From the NCBI RefSeq assembly GCF_001562275.1, contig NZ_CP014304.1, positions 2,604,001 to 2,668,000 on the forward strand: a stretch of DNA of 64,000 bases, written 5' to 3'. Below the pieces are notes generated by a model. It worked only from the letters and a program-made list of their open reading frames with translations, was not told the origin of the DNA and did not search any database. Positions 1-10,412 of the stretch are shown piece after piece. The position numbers and the translations under genes are program-made. Numbering within the stretch: the first letter of the stretch is position 1; each line of letters opens with the position of its first letter. The stretch is from Hymenobacter sp. PAMC 26628. GTDB taxonomy: Bacteria; Bacteroidota; Bacteroidia; Cytophagales; Hymenobacteraceae.

Positions 1-1
1 T

Positions 2-574
2 ACCAGCGCCAACTTCGGCAACATGTTCAGCATGGCCGGGGCTTCGCTGTTTTTGCCCTTCCTGCCCCTGCTGCCGGTGCAGATTCTGCTCACCAACCTG
101 CTAACCGACCTGCCAGCCACGGCCCTCGCCGCCGACAACGTGGAGCCCGCCGCCCTGGCCCATCCCACCCGCTGGGACTTGCCTTTCCTGCGCCGGTTCA
201 TGCTCACGTTCGGGCTGCTCAGCTCGGTATTCGACTACCTCAGCTTCGGGCTGCTGCGCTGGGGCTTCGGGGCCCCGGCGGCGCTGTTTCAAACGGGCTG
301 GTTCGTGGAGTCGGTGCTCTCGGCCACGGTTATTGTGCTGGTGGTGCGCACCCGGCGGCCCTTCTACCGCAGCCGGCCGGGCCGGGGGTTGGTGGCGGCC
401 ACGGCCCTGGTGGCCGGGCTGGTGCTGGCGCTGCCGGCCACGCCGCTGGGGCGGGTATTTGGCTTTGTGCCCCTGCCGCTGGCGCTCTACGCGGCTATCC
501 TGGGCATCGTGAGCGGCTATGTGCTGGCGGCCGAGGGCTTGAAGCGCTGGTTTTACCGGGCTTATCCTCAGTAG
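2..574 (+). CDS. mgtA: Magnesium-translocating P-type ATPase, C-terminal part (5' end outside window)
   Basis: Only the last 190 or so residues are present and the frame is open from base 2. The segment S-A-N-F-G-N-M-F-S-M-A, followed by a run of hydrophobic helices and the block LLPVQILLTNLLTDLP, is characteristic of the membrane half of P3B (MgtA/MgtB) magnesium importers. About five transmembrane segments remain. The catalytic domains lie upstream of the window, so activity cannot be judged. The P3B assignment rests on that conserved block; another P-type subfamily is unlikely but possible. Confidence 0.8.
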   Translation, partial: TSANFGNMFSMAGASLFLPFLPLLPVQILLTNLLTDLPATALAADNVEPAALAHPTRWDLPFLRRFMLTFGLLSSVFDYLSFGLLRWGFGAPAALFQTGWFVESVLSATVIVLVVRTRRPFYRSRPGRGLVAATALVAGLVLALPATPLGRVFGFVPLPLALYAAILGIVSGYVLAAEGLKRWFYRAYPQ

Positions 575-802
575 AAGTTACGCTTCCAACAGGCTTTACT
601 GTTATGAGATTTGCGCGGGTGCCGATAAGGCCGAGCAGGTAGCGGGTGGGTAGAAGCAAGTTGTTCTTGCCGGCGAAGGCAGGTAGTGTGGACCAGGTAA
701 TTACCAGCCAGCGCTCCCTGCCGGCTCCCCTAACCCAGCTTCTCGCACTGGTCTCCAGCCGGCCCTCATCGTCAGGCGCAAGGTTCTGCGCTAAAAAGTA
801 AA

Positions 803-832
803 AAGGGCCGGACGTTGGTACGCCTGGCCCTT
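803..832 (-). terminator. Probable terminator of the PepSY-like gene
   Basis: On the minus strand, just after the stop of the PepSY-like gene, a 7-bp GC-rich stem (GGGCC core) encloses a 16-nt loop and is followed by a T-rich stretch. The rest of the gap from 575 to 802 shows no convincing gene. Confidence 0.55.
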
Positions 833-851
833 CCTACAAGATATTGCAGCA

Positions 852-1283
852 CTATTTTTTGGCCAGCGTACCGTTTTCATTAAACAGCACGTCGTGCTTT
901 TTACCGGCCTTCGACAATTCAGCTTCGTAAGTGGTCGCCCCGGTGGCCGAAACAATCGTGGCGGCTTCCGTCACCTTGTAGGTTTTGTAGTCACGGGCTA
1001 GCGTGGCCCGCACGGCCGCGGGCAGCCTAGTGGCCGCCATGTCGGTTTCCTTTTCGACCAGTTCCCCGGCCGGGTTTATCAGCGCCGACATCGTGGCACC
1101 CTTCATCGTGAAGGCGGCTTCGTAGTTGCCATGTTCTTTTTCCCAAGTGTTGGTGGTTACCGTGGGATATTGGGCCTTAAACGTCGCCTTGACGACGGCG
1201 GGCACCTGCGCGGCTTTCAGCATCTGGGCTTGGGCTCCGAACGTGAGTAGAGCCAATGCGGCCAATAGGAGGGTCTTTTTCAT
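852..1283 (-). CDS. Secreted PepSY-like (beta-lactamase-inhibitor-like) protein
   Basis: 143 residues. An N-terminal signal peptide (MKKTLLLAALALLTFGAQA) is followed by two PepSY-like repeats with the spaced pattern VP..V...F...YP......W and a later Y-E strand, as in the BLIP-like periplasmic proteins common in Bacteroidota. The function of such proteins is generally unknown; a periplasmic or surface binding role is inference. Its promoter region contains regulatory site A. The secreted protein at 35493-36113 has the same spaced pattern and also sits behind such a site. Confidence 0.75.
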   Translation of the reverse strand: MKKTLLLAALALLTFGAQAQMLKAAQVPAVVKATFKAQYPTVTTNTWEKEHGNYEAAFTMKGATMSALINPAGELVEKETDMAATRLPAAVRATLARDYKTYKVTEAATIVSATGATTYEAELSKAGKKHDVLFNENGTLAKK

Positions 1284-1363
1284 GGTTTTAAGGGGTAAGG
1301 AAATTAGGTCCCGGAATAGGGGTAAAAAGTGCTAGTAGATAGGGCGTCCCATCAAAAGCAAGC

Positions 1364-1460
1364 CAAAATTCGGGCTGCTGCCTTGCCAAACCCATGACAA
1401 ACAGCCCTCTCCTTGCGTGACTTTTGTCATGCCCAGGCCGGTGGCTTTTAATTAATTTCA
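1364..1460. promoter_or_regulatory. Site A: tandem Crp/Fnr-like motifs, apparently bidirectional
   Basis: A perfect palindrome TGAC-tttt-GTCA lies at 1418-1429 and a looser copy begins at 1395. Reading toward the PepSY-like gene on the minus strand, the looser copy ends in GTCA and exactly 23 nt later comes GAATTTTG (1364-1371), close to the Bacteroidota -7 element. Reading toward the DUF6544 gene on the plus strand, the palindrome is followed after exactly 23 nt by TAATTTCA (1453-1460), about 30 nt before that gene's start. Family-level identity of the regulator is inferred from the motif shape only. Confidence 0.75.
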
Positions 1461-1489
1461 CTGCTTGCCATTCCCCTAACCTGCCTACC

Positions 1490-2326
1490 ATGTTGAATAA
1501 AAAATTAGCTTGGCCACTGATAGCGACGGCGGGCGGCGGGGTGGCGTTGGGCTTGCTCTACCCCCTGCGGCAGCGGGCCGCCCGCCGCTTGCGCCGCGAT
1601 GCAACCTGGCTGTTCGCCCAGGCCGCCGATGCGCCGGGCCAGACGTACCACGAAGCACAGCTGGCCGGGCTGCCTGCACCGGTGCAGCGTTACTTTCGCC
1701 ACGTACTACGCGAGGGGCAGCCCTACTTGCGTGGGCTGCGGCTGCGGCACGGCGGCCAGTTTAAAACGGACCTGAAAAAGGACTGGCTAGCCATCGAAGG
1801 CCAGCAGTACGTGACGGCCGACCCGGCGGGCTTCATTTGGCAGGGCACCACGCGTTGGTTCCGCGTCCGCGATGAGTACGTAGCCGGGCGCGGGAGCCTA
1901 TTGGTGCGGCTGCTCGGGGCCGTGCAGGTTGTAAGTGGCAGCGGGCCGCACTACGATGAGGGCGAGTTACTGCGCTGGCTGGTCGAAAGCCCCTGGCTGC
2001 CTACCAACCTGCTGCCAAGTTCGCGCGTTGCCTGGACGGCTGTAGACGACCGTTCCGCCCGGCTTACGTTCAGCCAAGGGGGGCAGTCGGTGGCTTGCCT
2101 CATGGGCTTCAACGAGCAGGATGAAATAGCCACGTCCGAAACCCAGCGCTATATTGACGAAACCACGCGGGTGCCCTGGGTGTGCAGCTACGCGCAGTAC
2201 CGGCGGTGGCATGGCATGCTTATCCCCACCGATTGCGAAGCCAGCTACGTGGTCGACGGGCAGCGCCAGCCCTACGCGCACTTTGTCGTGCAAGAGCTGG
2301 ACTATGAGCCATTGCGGCCTTTTTGA
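1490..2326 (+). CDS. DUF6544 family protein
   Basis: 278 residues from the ATG at 1490; an upstream in-frame ATG at 1424 is rejected because it falls inside regulatory site A and before the predicted -7 element. A hydrophobic N-terminus (LIATAGGGVALGLLYPL) suggests a membrane anchor. The core (L-PAPVQRYFRHVL, then W-QG-TRWFRV, later GF-E.DEI) matches the DUF6544 family as I know it, which has no assigned biochemical function. The gene is divergent from the PepSY-like gene and shares site A. Confidence 0.7.
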   Translation: MLNKKLAWPLIATAGGGVALGLLYPLRQRAARRLRRDATWLFAQAADAPGQTYHEAQLAGLPAPVQRYFRHVLREGQPYLRGLRLRHGGQFKTDLKKDWLAIEGQQYVTADPAGFIWQGTTRWFRVRDEYVAGRGSLLVRLLGAVQVVSGSGPHYDEGELLRWLVESPWLPTNLLPSSRVAWTAVDDRSARLTFSQGGQSVACLMGFNEQDEIATSETQRYIDETTRVPWVCSYAQYRRWHGMLIPTDCEASYVVDGQRQPYAHFVVQELDYEPLRPF

Positions 2327-2340
2327 TGTGGCAAGTTTAG

Positions 2341-3429
<1,089 letters not shown>

Positions 3430-3430
3430 A

Positions 3431-3499
3431 GCTTGGCCGTTAGCACGGCCAAGCACCCAAACCAAAAGAGCCGCGGGAGTTACCGCGGCTCTTTTGGTT
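3431..3499 (+). terminator. Two consecutive hairpins after the aldo/keto reductase
   Basis: The first hairpin (3431-3454) has a 10-bp perfect stem GCTTGGCCGT with a 4-nt loop directly after the stop codon. The second (about 3460-3499) has a 17-bp stem built on CCAAAAGAGCCGCGG and ends in TTTTGG, a good intrinsic terminator that is near-symmetrical and could act on both strands. Confidence 0.8.
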
Positions 3500-3560
3500 T
3501 AAAACTCTACTAGCTAGTGGCTAAGCCACTACAGCAGCACCTATTTCAGCTTGACGACCT

Positions 3561-4372
3561 AGAGCGTGAGGACATTTATCTTTGCTGAAAAGGATGAAAA
3601 AATTTGCCCATCGCTATGCTGTCACGGACCGGCAGTGGGCGGTCATTGCGCCCCTACTGTCGGGCAAGGAAACAGACCGGGGCGTGACAGCACAGGACAA
3701 TCGGGGGTTTTTCAACGCAGTGCTGTGGATTTTGCGTACTGGCGCACCGTGGGCCGATTTGCCCGAACGCTTCGGCAAGTTCAATTCTGTCTGCCGGCGT
3801 TTCCGACGTCTGGCCCAAAAAGGCGTGTGGGAGGCCGTGTTTGAGGCGCTGAAAGAACCGGACCTGGACTGGGTCATGCTCGATTCGACCATCCTGCGGG
3901 CCCACCAACACGCGGCGGGCCAAAAAAAAGCGACCCTGAAACCGAGTGCCTGGGCCGCAGCCGGGGCGGCATGAGCACCAAAATCCACGCCTGCACCGAT
4001 GCGTTGGGCAACGCCATACGGCGCGTGGCGACGGGTGGGCAAGCCGGCGGCTGCCCGCAGGCCATTGGCTTGCTCGACGGCCTCTCGCCGGGCCAGGTTA
4101 TCGCCGACACGAGCTACGATAGCGACGAAAACCGGGCCTATTGCGCCAAAAACAATATTGAGGTCGTCATTCCGAACCGACCGAATCGCACCGACCCTGC
4201 CCCCTTTGACGAAGAACAGCATGAGGACCGCAATAAAATCGAACGGTTCTTCAATCGAATGAAACGCTACCGCCGCCTGGCCACCCGCTACGAAAAAACA
4301 GCCGGGTCTTTCCTAGGGTTCTGGTATATAGCCGCAGCTTTGGATTGGTTGCGCTAAATGTCCTCACGCTCT
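3561..4372 (+). mobile_element. IS5-family (IS427-like) insertion sequence
   Basis: Perfect 20-bp terminal inverted repeats beginning CTAGAGCGTGAGG occur at 3559-3578 and 4355-4374, so the element is about 812 bp flanked by a TA (or CTAG) duplication. It carries one transposase in two overlapping frames. It sits exactly at the stop codon of the broken oxidoreductase gene on the minus strand. Confidence 0.9.
3594..4357 (+). CDS. IS5-family transposase, two frames joined by -1 frameshift
   Basis: The first frame runs from ATG 3594 to 3974 (DUF4096-like N-terminus, then LDSTILRAHQHA with the first catalytic Asp). The second frame is open through LGRSRGGMSTKIHA and ends at 4357 (DTSYDSD with the second Asp; RNKIERFFNRMKRYRR with the Glu). 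The frames overlap at an A8 run (3922-3929) in the right phase for -1 slippage, as is known for the IS427 group. All three DDE residues are present across both frames, so the element could be active. Confidence 0.85.
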
Positions 4373-4834
4373 AGGACGCCATTTGCTTTTCCTGCTCGGC
4401 GTGGTTGCCCAGGAATTGCTGGTGCGGGGCCTCCGTGCGCTCGGTGCCCAGGCTGGCCAAGTTCTCGCGCAGCTTGTCGGCCGGGAAGCCGGCGCCGTAG
4501 CACGGGGTGCCGGGCTGCTGGCGCCACGACTGGTGCAGGGTGCCGTCGTCCACGGCGTCGAAGCCCATTTCCTCGACCAGGGCCCTCACTTGTCGCTTGG
4601 TGGCGGCCTCGTCGCCGGTTGCGGGCAGCGAAATGCGGTCGGGCGTACCGGTAGGCTGACCCTTTTTTTCGAGGTGGTCGGCGTAGCTGCTGTTGAATAC
4701 CTTCACCACCGGGCGGCCCAGGTACTGCACTGGCCCCTTACGGTGTCGCCATCGTCGGTAATGTGAGCGTTTTCGTTCAGCCCGGCCATCAGGGTGTTTT
4801 TCGGCTGGTAACCGGCCCGCAAGGCGGCCAACAT
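4372..4834 (-). pseudogene. NADP oxidoreductase (F420-dependent-like), truncated and frameshifted
   Basis: The C-terminal half (LGRPVVKVFN, then GFDAVDDGTLHQSWRQQPGTP) matches the NADPH-dependent F420 reductase-like family, normally a little over 200 residues with an N-terminal Rossmann fold. Here the N-terminal Rossmann region is missing: recognisable sequence starts only near 4834. The frame shifts near 4740, where GDTV in one frame must join KGPVQYLGRP in another, consistent with loss of a single A. The stop codon is formed at the IS5 boundary. It is not expected to be functional. Confidence 0.7.
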
Positions 4835-4924
4835 GAACCCAATTGATGCGTTGCATTATGAATGAACCGGGCGCTACGCGGCGCCAGCTCATGCGTGACG
4901 CGTCAAACCGCGTCACCACTTCGG

Positions 4925-7450
4925 CTAGCCCTTACCGGCCAGCTTTGCGCGCACGGCTTTATACACCTCCACCCACCCTACCCCCACCAGGGCGGCCAGC
5001 GCGCACCAGCCCAGGGCCCCCAGCGGCACGGGAGCAAAACCAAACAGCCGCTGCGCCGCCGGCACGAACTGCGTGACCAGCAGCAGGGCCAGCGTGAGGC
5101 CGAGCATCAGCCAGAGCAGGCGATTGGGCACGCGCAGGGTCTGGAATATCGACTGCGTGAACGAGCGGTTGACCAGCGTGAGGCCGATGTTGCTAAGCAC
5201 CAGCGTGGCGAAGGTTAGTGTGCGGACCACCGGCATGGCCTCGCCCTGCTGCATAAAGTAGTAGTACACGCCCAGCACGGCCGCCGCGATGCCCAGCCCC
5301 TGCGCCAGGCTGCGGCCCAGCTCGGCCCCGGCCAAAAAAGTGCTGGTGAGCGGGCGCGGGGGCTGGCGCATCTGACCGGCCTCGGCGGGCTCGTTTTCGA
5401 AAGCGATGGAGCAGGTGGGCCCCATCACCAGCTCCAGGAAAATGATGTGCACGGGCGTAAACAGGTTCTCCCACTTCCAATTGGCCAGCAGCGGCACGGC
5501 CACCGTGAGCACAATTGGGATGTGGATGGAGACGACGTAGAACACCGCTTTTTTGAAGTTCTGGTAGATGCGTCGGCCCTGGGCGATGGCCGTGACCATG
5601 CCACCCAGGTCGTCGTCCACGAGCACCAGGGAGGCAGCCTGGCGGGCCACTTCAGTGCCGCGCCGGCCCATAGCTATGCCGATATGCGCGGCCTTAAGGG
5701 CGGGGCCGTCGTTCACGCCGTCGCCGGTCATGGCCACCACCTCGCCGATGGCTTTCAATGCCTCCACCACTTTCAGCTTGGCCTCGGGAAACATGCGGGC
5801 GAATACCGCCGTGCGGGCCACCTGCTGCCGGAGCGCAGCGGCGGGCAAGTCCATGACCCGCTGGCCGGTGAGCAGCGTGTCGGCCCCCGGCAGGCCCACC
5901 TGGCGGGCAATGGCCTGGGCCGTTTCGGGGAAGTCGCCGGTTATCATCTTCACCTGAATGCCCGCCTCGGTGAAGGCCCGGATGACGGCCGCCGCGTTGG
6001 CCTTGGGCGGGTTTTCGAGGGCAATTAAGCCCAGAAATTCCCAGGCAAAATCGTCCTGCGCGGCCGGGAAATCGGGGCCCGGCTGGGTGCCGCGCGCCAC
6101 GCCCAGCACCCGGTAGCCCTGCGCGGATAATTCCTGCGCCACGCGCCTGATTTCGGCAACCACTGGGGGGGTAGGGCGGCACACAGCCAGCACGTGCTCG
6201 ACCGCGCCCTTAGCGGCAATGAGCGGCTGGCCGGCTACCTGGCGCACGTGCGTCATCATGGGCGGGGTGCCGGCCAGGGGGTACTCGTGCAGCATGGGAG
6301 CGGGCGCGGCGACCTGGTCGGCGGCCGCGAAGGCGGCCACGATGGCCTTTTCCATGGGGTCGAAGGGCTCGGTTTCGCTGGCGTAGCGGGCGTAGGCCAG
6401 CACCGGGGCAGCGGTGGCCGACAGCGGGCCGGGCACGGCCACGAGGGCGGCCGTGGCCCCATCGTAGAGCTGCCGGACCACCATACCTTCCTCGGTGAGG
6501 GTGCCGGTTTTGTCGGTGCAGATGACGGTGGCCGAGCCCAGGCTTTCCACAGTTTGGGGCTGCTTGGTGAGCACGCCCAGCCGGCTCAGCCGGGCCGCGC
6601 CCAGGGCCATGAAGGAGCTGAACGCCACCGGAATTTCCTCGGGCAAAATCGACATGGCCAGTGTGAGGCCAAAGAGCAGGGCCGTGACCCAGTCGCCCGA
6701 CTTGGCATAATTCACCCCCCACACCAGCGCAAATGCCCCGAGTCCCACCCAGGCCATGCGGGCCACAAACTGCGTCACCTGGCGCTGCAAGGGCGTTTTT
6801 TCGGTGGCAATGGCCGCCATGCGCTGCCCAATCAAACCCAGCTTGGTTTGCCCACCCACGGCCGTGAGCGTGAGCCAGGCGCTGCCCGAGGCCGTGCTGG
6901 TGCCGCCAAACACGGCGTCGCCCACGGTCTTGGCCACCGGCACGGCCTCGCCGGTGAGGATGGCCTCGTCGGCCGAAAAGTCGTTGGCCTCGGCTACGAT
7001 GCCATCGGCAGGCAGGCGGCTGCCTTCGGCCACGCGCACGGTGTCACCCACCACCAGGTCCGCGACCGGCACGGTGGCTGGGGCCCCGTTGCGCCGCACC
7101 TGGGCCTGGGGCTGGGTGAGGTCGCGCAGGGCCCCGAGGGCCGCGTCGCTGCGCCGCGCCTGGTACACCGAAATGCCGGCCACCACCAGTAGCGCTGCGC
7201 CCAGCGTGAGGGCCTCCGCCCCCTCGCTCAGCGCTACGTACACCCCGCAGGCCACGAGCAGCAACAGAAACATGGGCTCGGTCACGACATCTTTCAGGGT
7301 GGCCAGCAGGCCGGTGGGAGCGTTGTCGGGCAGCACGTTGCGGCCGTGCGCGGCGCGGGCGGCGGCCACGGCGGCAGTGGTGAGGCCGGGCGCGGGAATA
7401 GCTATTGCTTCGGGCAAGGCGCTTGGGGCGGGTAGGGTACTGGTAGGCAT
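4925..7450 (-). CDS. Cation-translocating P-type ATPase (P2-like)
   Basis: 841 residues from the ATG at 7450 (an in-frame ATG at 7498 would add 16 residues). Visible motifs in order: TGEAVPV actuator loop, PEEIPV in M4, phosphorylation site DKTGTLT, TGD, and [22 protein letters not shown] hinge. There are about ten membrane helices and no N-terminal metal-binding domain. P2 ATPases export Ca2+ or Mn2+ or similar ions; PEEIP differs from the usual PEGLP/PEALP, so ion specificity is uncertain. It lies 44 bp after the bestrophin-like gene in the same direction. Confidence 0.85.
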   Translation of the reverse strand: MPTSTLPAPSALPEAIAIPAPGLTTAAVAAARAAHGRNVLPDNAPTGLLATLKDVVTEPMFLLLLVACGVYVALSEGAEALTLGAALLVVAGISVYQARRSDAALGALRDLTQPQAQVRRNGAPATVPVADLVVGDTVRVAEGSRLPADGIVAEANDFSADEAILTGEAVPVAKTVGDAVFGGTSTASGSAWLTLTAVGGQTKLGLIGQRMAAIATEKTPLQRQVTQFVARMAWVGLGAFALVWGVNYAKSGDWVTALLFGLTLAMSILPEEIPVAFSSFMALGAARLSRLGVLTKQPQTVESLGSATVICTDKTGTLTEEGMVVRQLYDGATAALVAVPGPLSATAAPVLAYARYASETEPFDPMEKAIVAAFAAADQVAAPAPMLHEYPLAGTPPMMTHVRQVAGQPLIAAKGAVEHVLAVCRPTPPVVAEIRRVAQELSAQGYRVLGVARGTQPGPDFPAAQDDFAWEFLGLIALENPPKANAAAVIRAFTEAGIQVKMITGDFPETAQAIARQVGLPGADTLLTGQRVMDLPAAALRQQVARTAVFARMFPEAKLKVVEALKAIGEVVAMTGDGVNDGPALKAAHIGIAMGRRGTEVARQAASLVLVDDDLGGMVTAIAQGRRIYQNFKKAVFYVVSIHIPIVLTVAVPLLANWKWENLFTPVHIIFLELVMGPTCSIAFENEPAEAGQMRQPPRPLTSTFLAGAELGRSLAQGLGIAAAVLGVYYYFMQQGEAMPVVRTLTFATLVLSNIGLTLVNRSFTQSIFQTLRVPNRLLWLMLGLTLALLLVTQFVPAAQRLFGFAPVPLGALGWCALAALVGVGWVEVYKAVRAKLAGKG

Positions 7451-7494
7451 GGGCGGTAGAAAAAGAAAAGCAGCGGGCGGCGTAGTCCGTCGCT

Positions 7495-8400
7495 TCACAT
7501 CAGATAGAAAGCTTCGGCCGCGAGCGGCGCGGGCACCTGCACCTCGCCCAACAATTGCCGCAGGTTGATTTCGACGGTGCGGGCCAGGGCCGTGACGGGC
7601 GTGTCGGTGGGCGCGTGGCGGAAGGGGTCTTGCAGCTCGCGGGCGGTGCGCTCCAGCAGAAAGAAGGTGGATGCCGTGGTCAACAGCACCGGGATTTCCC
7701 AGAGGCCGATGGTTTGGACCAGGCCCAGCGAGAGGATAAGTAAGAAGAGGTAGATGAAGAAGTGTATCAGTCGCCGGTAGCTGGCCGGAAACACCGTACT
7801 TTTGATTCGTTCGGCTTGGCCCAGGGCATCGCAGAGGCGCACCAGCGTGGCATCGAGCTGCACTTGCTGGAAGGAATTGAGCGCGCCTCGCTGGTACAGT
7901 TCTTTAACCTGGGCGGTGTGCAGCGCTAGCAGGGCAAGTGGCTTATTGGCTTGCGAGTGGGTATAAAGCAGTTCTTTTTCAGGTAGGTAGCTGGCTAGCG
8001 TAGCGGCGGGGTCGAGGCCACGCAGCGTTTCGCCCAGGCAGTAGCACCAGGCTATCTGGCGGTAGGCGAGCGCCCGCAGGGGCGCGGCCGGGGCGGCTAG
8101 CACCTCTTCCGGCACGAAGCCGGCGGCCTGGAGCACCAGCGTGCGCGAGTCGTTGACGATGGCGCCCCAGATTTTGCGGGCTTCCCATCAGCGCTCGTAG
8201 GATTGGTTGGTTTTGAAGGCCAGCAGCAGCGAAATCAGGCTGCCCAAAATGGTGGGCAGCTGCAACGGCACGGGCGGCAGGTAGGCCCCCAGGGCCAGCT
8301 TCAGAAAGTGGAAGAAGCTGGAAATCAGCAGTACCCGCACTACATCGGGCCAGATGCCCCGGAAGATGTAGTGGGCGGGCAACTTGGTATCGAGCAGCAT
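7495..8400 (-). pseudogene. Bestrophin-family (UPF0187/RFP-TM) channel, split by an in-frame TGA
   Basis: The first 70 residues (8398 down to 8191) read MLLDTKLPAHYIFRGIWPDV and end FKTNQSYER before a TGA at 8188-8190. The same frame continues as WEARKIWGAIVNDSR and on to the end at 7495. Family members have YERWWEARKIWG here, so the TGA stands for a Trp codon TGG. The frame is otherwise intact over about 300 residues with several membrane helices. Bestrophins are anion channels. The lesion is a single G-to-A transition or a sequencing error. Confidence 0.85.
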
Positions 8401-8432
8401 GAGGGGGGTAGGCGAAAACGGCAAAAGCTGGC

Positions 8433-8828
8433 CTAAGCGGCCAGCAGCATCTGGCGGGCGGCGGCCTCGGAGTCGAAGCCCATCAGCTGGCCGTCGTGCA
8501 CCCGCGCCAGCACGAGCTCGGTGGCCAGGTGGCCGAAGAAGTCTTCCGCAAACACGACGGCGTGCCGCAGCAGCCCGGCCTGGTGAGCGCGCGGGTACCA
8601 GTCGGTGGCCATCCAGGTGGCCAGCTCGTCCCACATCAGGTGCGATTCGCGGCGGTCGTCGAGCAGGCGGTGGCAGTGCAGGGGCGGCAGTTCCAGCAGG
8701 ATTTGCTCGTAGCCGGCCTGGGTGGTGGCCAGGGTTTGGGCGGGGCCCCAGCGGGCGTGCAGGATATCGTCCACCACATCGTAGTCCAGAACGAGCGCGG
8801 CAGATTCGGATAAAATCCGGTGGTGCAT
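8433..8828 (-). CDS. Hypothetical protein, STAS/SpoIIAA-like
   Basis: 131 residues, soluble. The order of elements (LVLDYDVVDDILHARWGPAQT, then a central DDRRESHLMWDELATWM block and a C-terminal FDSEAAARQMLL helix) resembles small SpoIIAA-like/STAS proteins of Bacteroidota, but this is a weak fold-level resemblance. It lies 32 bp upstream of the bestrophin-like gene and probably shares its transcript. No function is assigned. Confidence 0.6.
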   Translation of the reverse strand: MHHRILSESAALVLDYDVVDDILHARWGPAQTLATTQAGYEQILLELPPLHCHRLLDDRRESHLMWDELATWMATDWYPRAHQAGLLRHAVVFAEDFFGHLATELVLARVHDGQLMGFDSEAAARQMLLAA

Positions 8829-8843
8829 AAGAAAAACGGGAAA

Positions 8844-8867
8844 ACCGGCTAGCCAGATGGCTAGCCG
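8844..8867 (-). terminator. Terminator after the aldehyde dehydrogenase gene
   Basis: A perfect 10-bp stem CCGGCTAGCC with a 4-nt loop; on the minus strand it is followed by TTTTCCCGTTTTT. It separates the dehydrogenase transcript from the gene at 8433-8828. Confidence 0.8.
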
Positions 8868-8918
8868 GCAAGCTGATTGTTAGTGCAGTAGCCCCAGCAG
8901 CGAGGGTAGGCGCACCGG

Positions 8919-10301
8919 CTAAAACGGGTCGGTGAGGGCGCTCACGCGGATGAGCTTTTTATTCACAAACTCCTCGATGCCAAGCGCCGCCAGCTCGCGG
9001 CCGTAGCCTGAGCCCTTGGTGCCGCCAAACGGCAGGTCGGCCTGCGTCCAGGTGGGGTGGTTGATGAAGACCATGCCCGTGTCGAGCTGGTCGGCCACAC
9101 GCTGGCCGCGCGACACGTCTTGGGTGAAGACCGAGCCGCCCAGCCCAAACGGTGAGTCATTGGCCAGTACGATGGCCGCTGCCTCGTCGGCCACCCGGCA
9201 GAAAGCCGCCACCGGCCCAAACAGCTCTTCATAGTACACGGGCATGGCCGACGTGAGCCCGCCCAGAATAGTAGGCTCAATGAAGGCGCCCGGCCCGGCC
9301 ACCCGGTGGCCGCCCAGCAGCACCTGCGCGCCGTCGTGCACGGCGCGCTGCACCTGCTCGGCCAGCTGCGCGGCGGCGACTTCGCTGCTCATCGGTCCCA
9401 GTTCGGTGGCCGGGTCCATGGGGTCGCCCACCTTCAGCTGGCCGAGCTGGACTTTGAATTTTTGCAGGAACTCGTCGGCCACCGCTTCCACCACGATGAA
9501 GCGCTTGGCGGCCACGCAGCACTCGCCGTTGTTGTTGGTGCGGCCCACCACGGCCCAGCGCACCGCCTGGTCAATATCGGCATCTTCGAGCACGATAAAG
9601 GCGTCGCTGCCGCCCAGCTCCAGCACCGATTTTTTCAGGTTTTTGCCGGCCTCGGCGGCCACGCTGGCCCCGGCGGCCTCGCTGCCCGTGAGCGAAACGC
9701 CCTTGATGCGCGGGTCGCCGACCAGCGCCGAGGCCCGCGCCCCGCTCAGCAGCAGGTTGGTGTAAAGGCCCGCCGCCCCGCCGGCTTCGTGGAATATCCG
9801 CTCGATGGCAATGGCGCACTGCGGCACGTTAGAAGCGTGCTTCACCAGCACCACGTTGCCAATCATGAGGTTAGGCGCGGCGAAGCGGGCCACCTGGTAA
9901 AAGGGAAAATTCCAGGGCTCGACCCCTAGCAGCACGCCCACCGGGCTGGGCCGCACCACCGCTGAGCCAAACGCGGGGCTCAGTGTTTCGTCGGCCAGAA
10001 ACTCGGCCCCGTGGCTGGCATAGTAGTCAAAAATATCAGCGCTCAGACTGATTTCGCCTTCCGCCTGCGCCAGCAGCTTGCCCATTTCCAGAGTGATGAG
10101 GGTGGCCAAAGCCCGTTTTTGCGCTCGCAGCCCGTCGGCTACCCGGTGCAGCAGGGCGGCCCGGTGGGGGTAGGCGGTTGTTTTCCAGGCGTCGAAGGCC
10201 GTGGCCGCCTGGGCCACGGCAGCATCGATAGCCGGGTCCGTCATTTCCTCAAATGAGCAGACGACCTGGTTGGTGGCGGAGTTGATGGTTTGAATGGCCA
10301 T
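8919..10301 (-). CDS. NAD(P)-dependent succinate-semialdehyde dehydrogenase (ALDH superfamily)
   Basis: 460 residues, the usual length of the short Sad/GabD-like clade. Landmarks: PWNFPFYQV nucleotide-binding loop, SLTGSEAAG cofactor turn, ELGGSDAF with the general base Glu, NNNGECCVAAKRF with the catalytic Cys, and a C-terminal PFGGTKGSGYGRELA block. It oxidises succinate semialdehyde or a similar aldehyde to the acid, feeding the TCA cycle. It is the third gene after site B (BON, NAD(P)-binding protein, ALDH), with gaps of 67 and 111 bp, and is followed by a terminator. Confidence 0.85.
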   Translation of the reverse strand: MAIQTINSATNQVVCSFEEMTDPAIDAAVAQAATAFDAWKTTAYPHRAALLHRVADGLRAQKRALATLITLEMGKLLAQAEGEISLSADIFDYYASHGAEFLADETLSPAFGSAVVRPSPVGVLLGVEPWNFPFYQVARFAAPNLMIGNVVLVKHASNVPQCAIAIERIFHEAGGAAGLYTNLLLSGARASALVGDPRIKGVSLTGSEAAGASVAAEAGKNLKKSVLELGGSDAFIVLEDADIDQAVRWAVVGRTNNNGECCVAAKRFIVVEAVADEFLQKFKVQLGQLKVGDPMDPATELGPMSSEVAAAQLAEQVQRAVHDGAQVLLGGHRVAGPGAFIEPTILGGLTSAMPVYYEELFGPVAAFCRVADEAAAIVLANDSPFGLGGSVFTQDVSRGQRVADQLDTGMVFINHPTWTQADLPFGGTKGSGYGRELAALGIEEFVNKKLIRVSALTDPF

Positions 10302-10412
10302 AAAAATTTGGGTGGTTTGCTAGCGGCTTACCCTGTGCGAAGTGCCTTTTTTGGCAAAGCTTTCGGAGAGGCAAAGAATACAGCTGCGAGAAAGCGTACA
10401 GCCAGTGTTGGC

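Noticed and set aside
767..778. ATCGTCAGG resembling the proximal motif
   Set aside because: No partner motif 22-23 bp away and no gene starts at the expected distance on that strand.
4895..4906. TGAC-GC-GTCA palindrome near the end of the P-type ATPase
   Set aside because: The spacer is 2 nt instead of 4, no second motif lies 22 bp away and no -7 octamer follows at 23 nt, so it does not fit the shared promoter rule.
6194..7192. Long plus-strand open frame of 332 codons
   Set aside because: It lies opposite the P-type ATPase gene and is a by-product of GC-rich codon use; its His/Gly-rich composition matches no family. The same applies to long antisense frames at 40449-41246, 52743-53423, 55031-55771 and 56110-56859.
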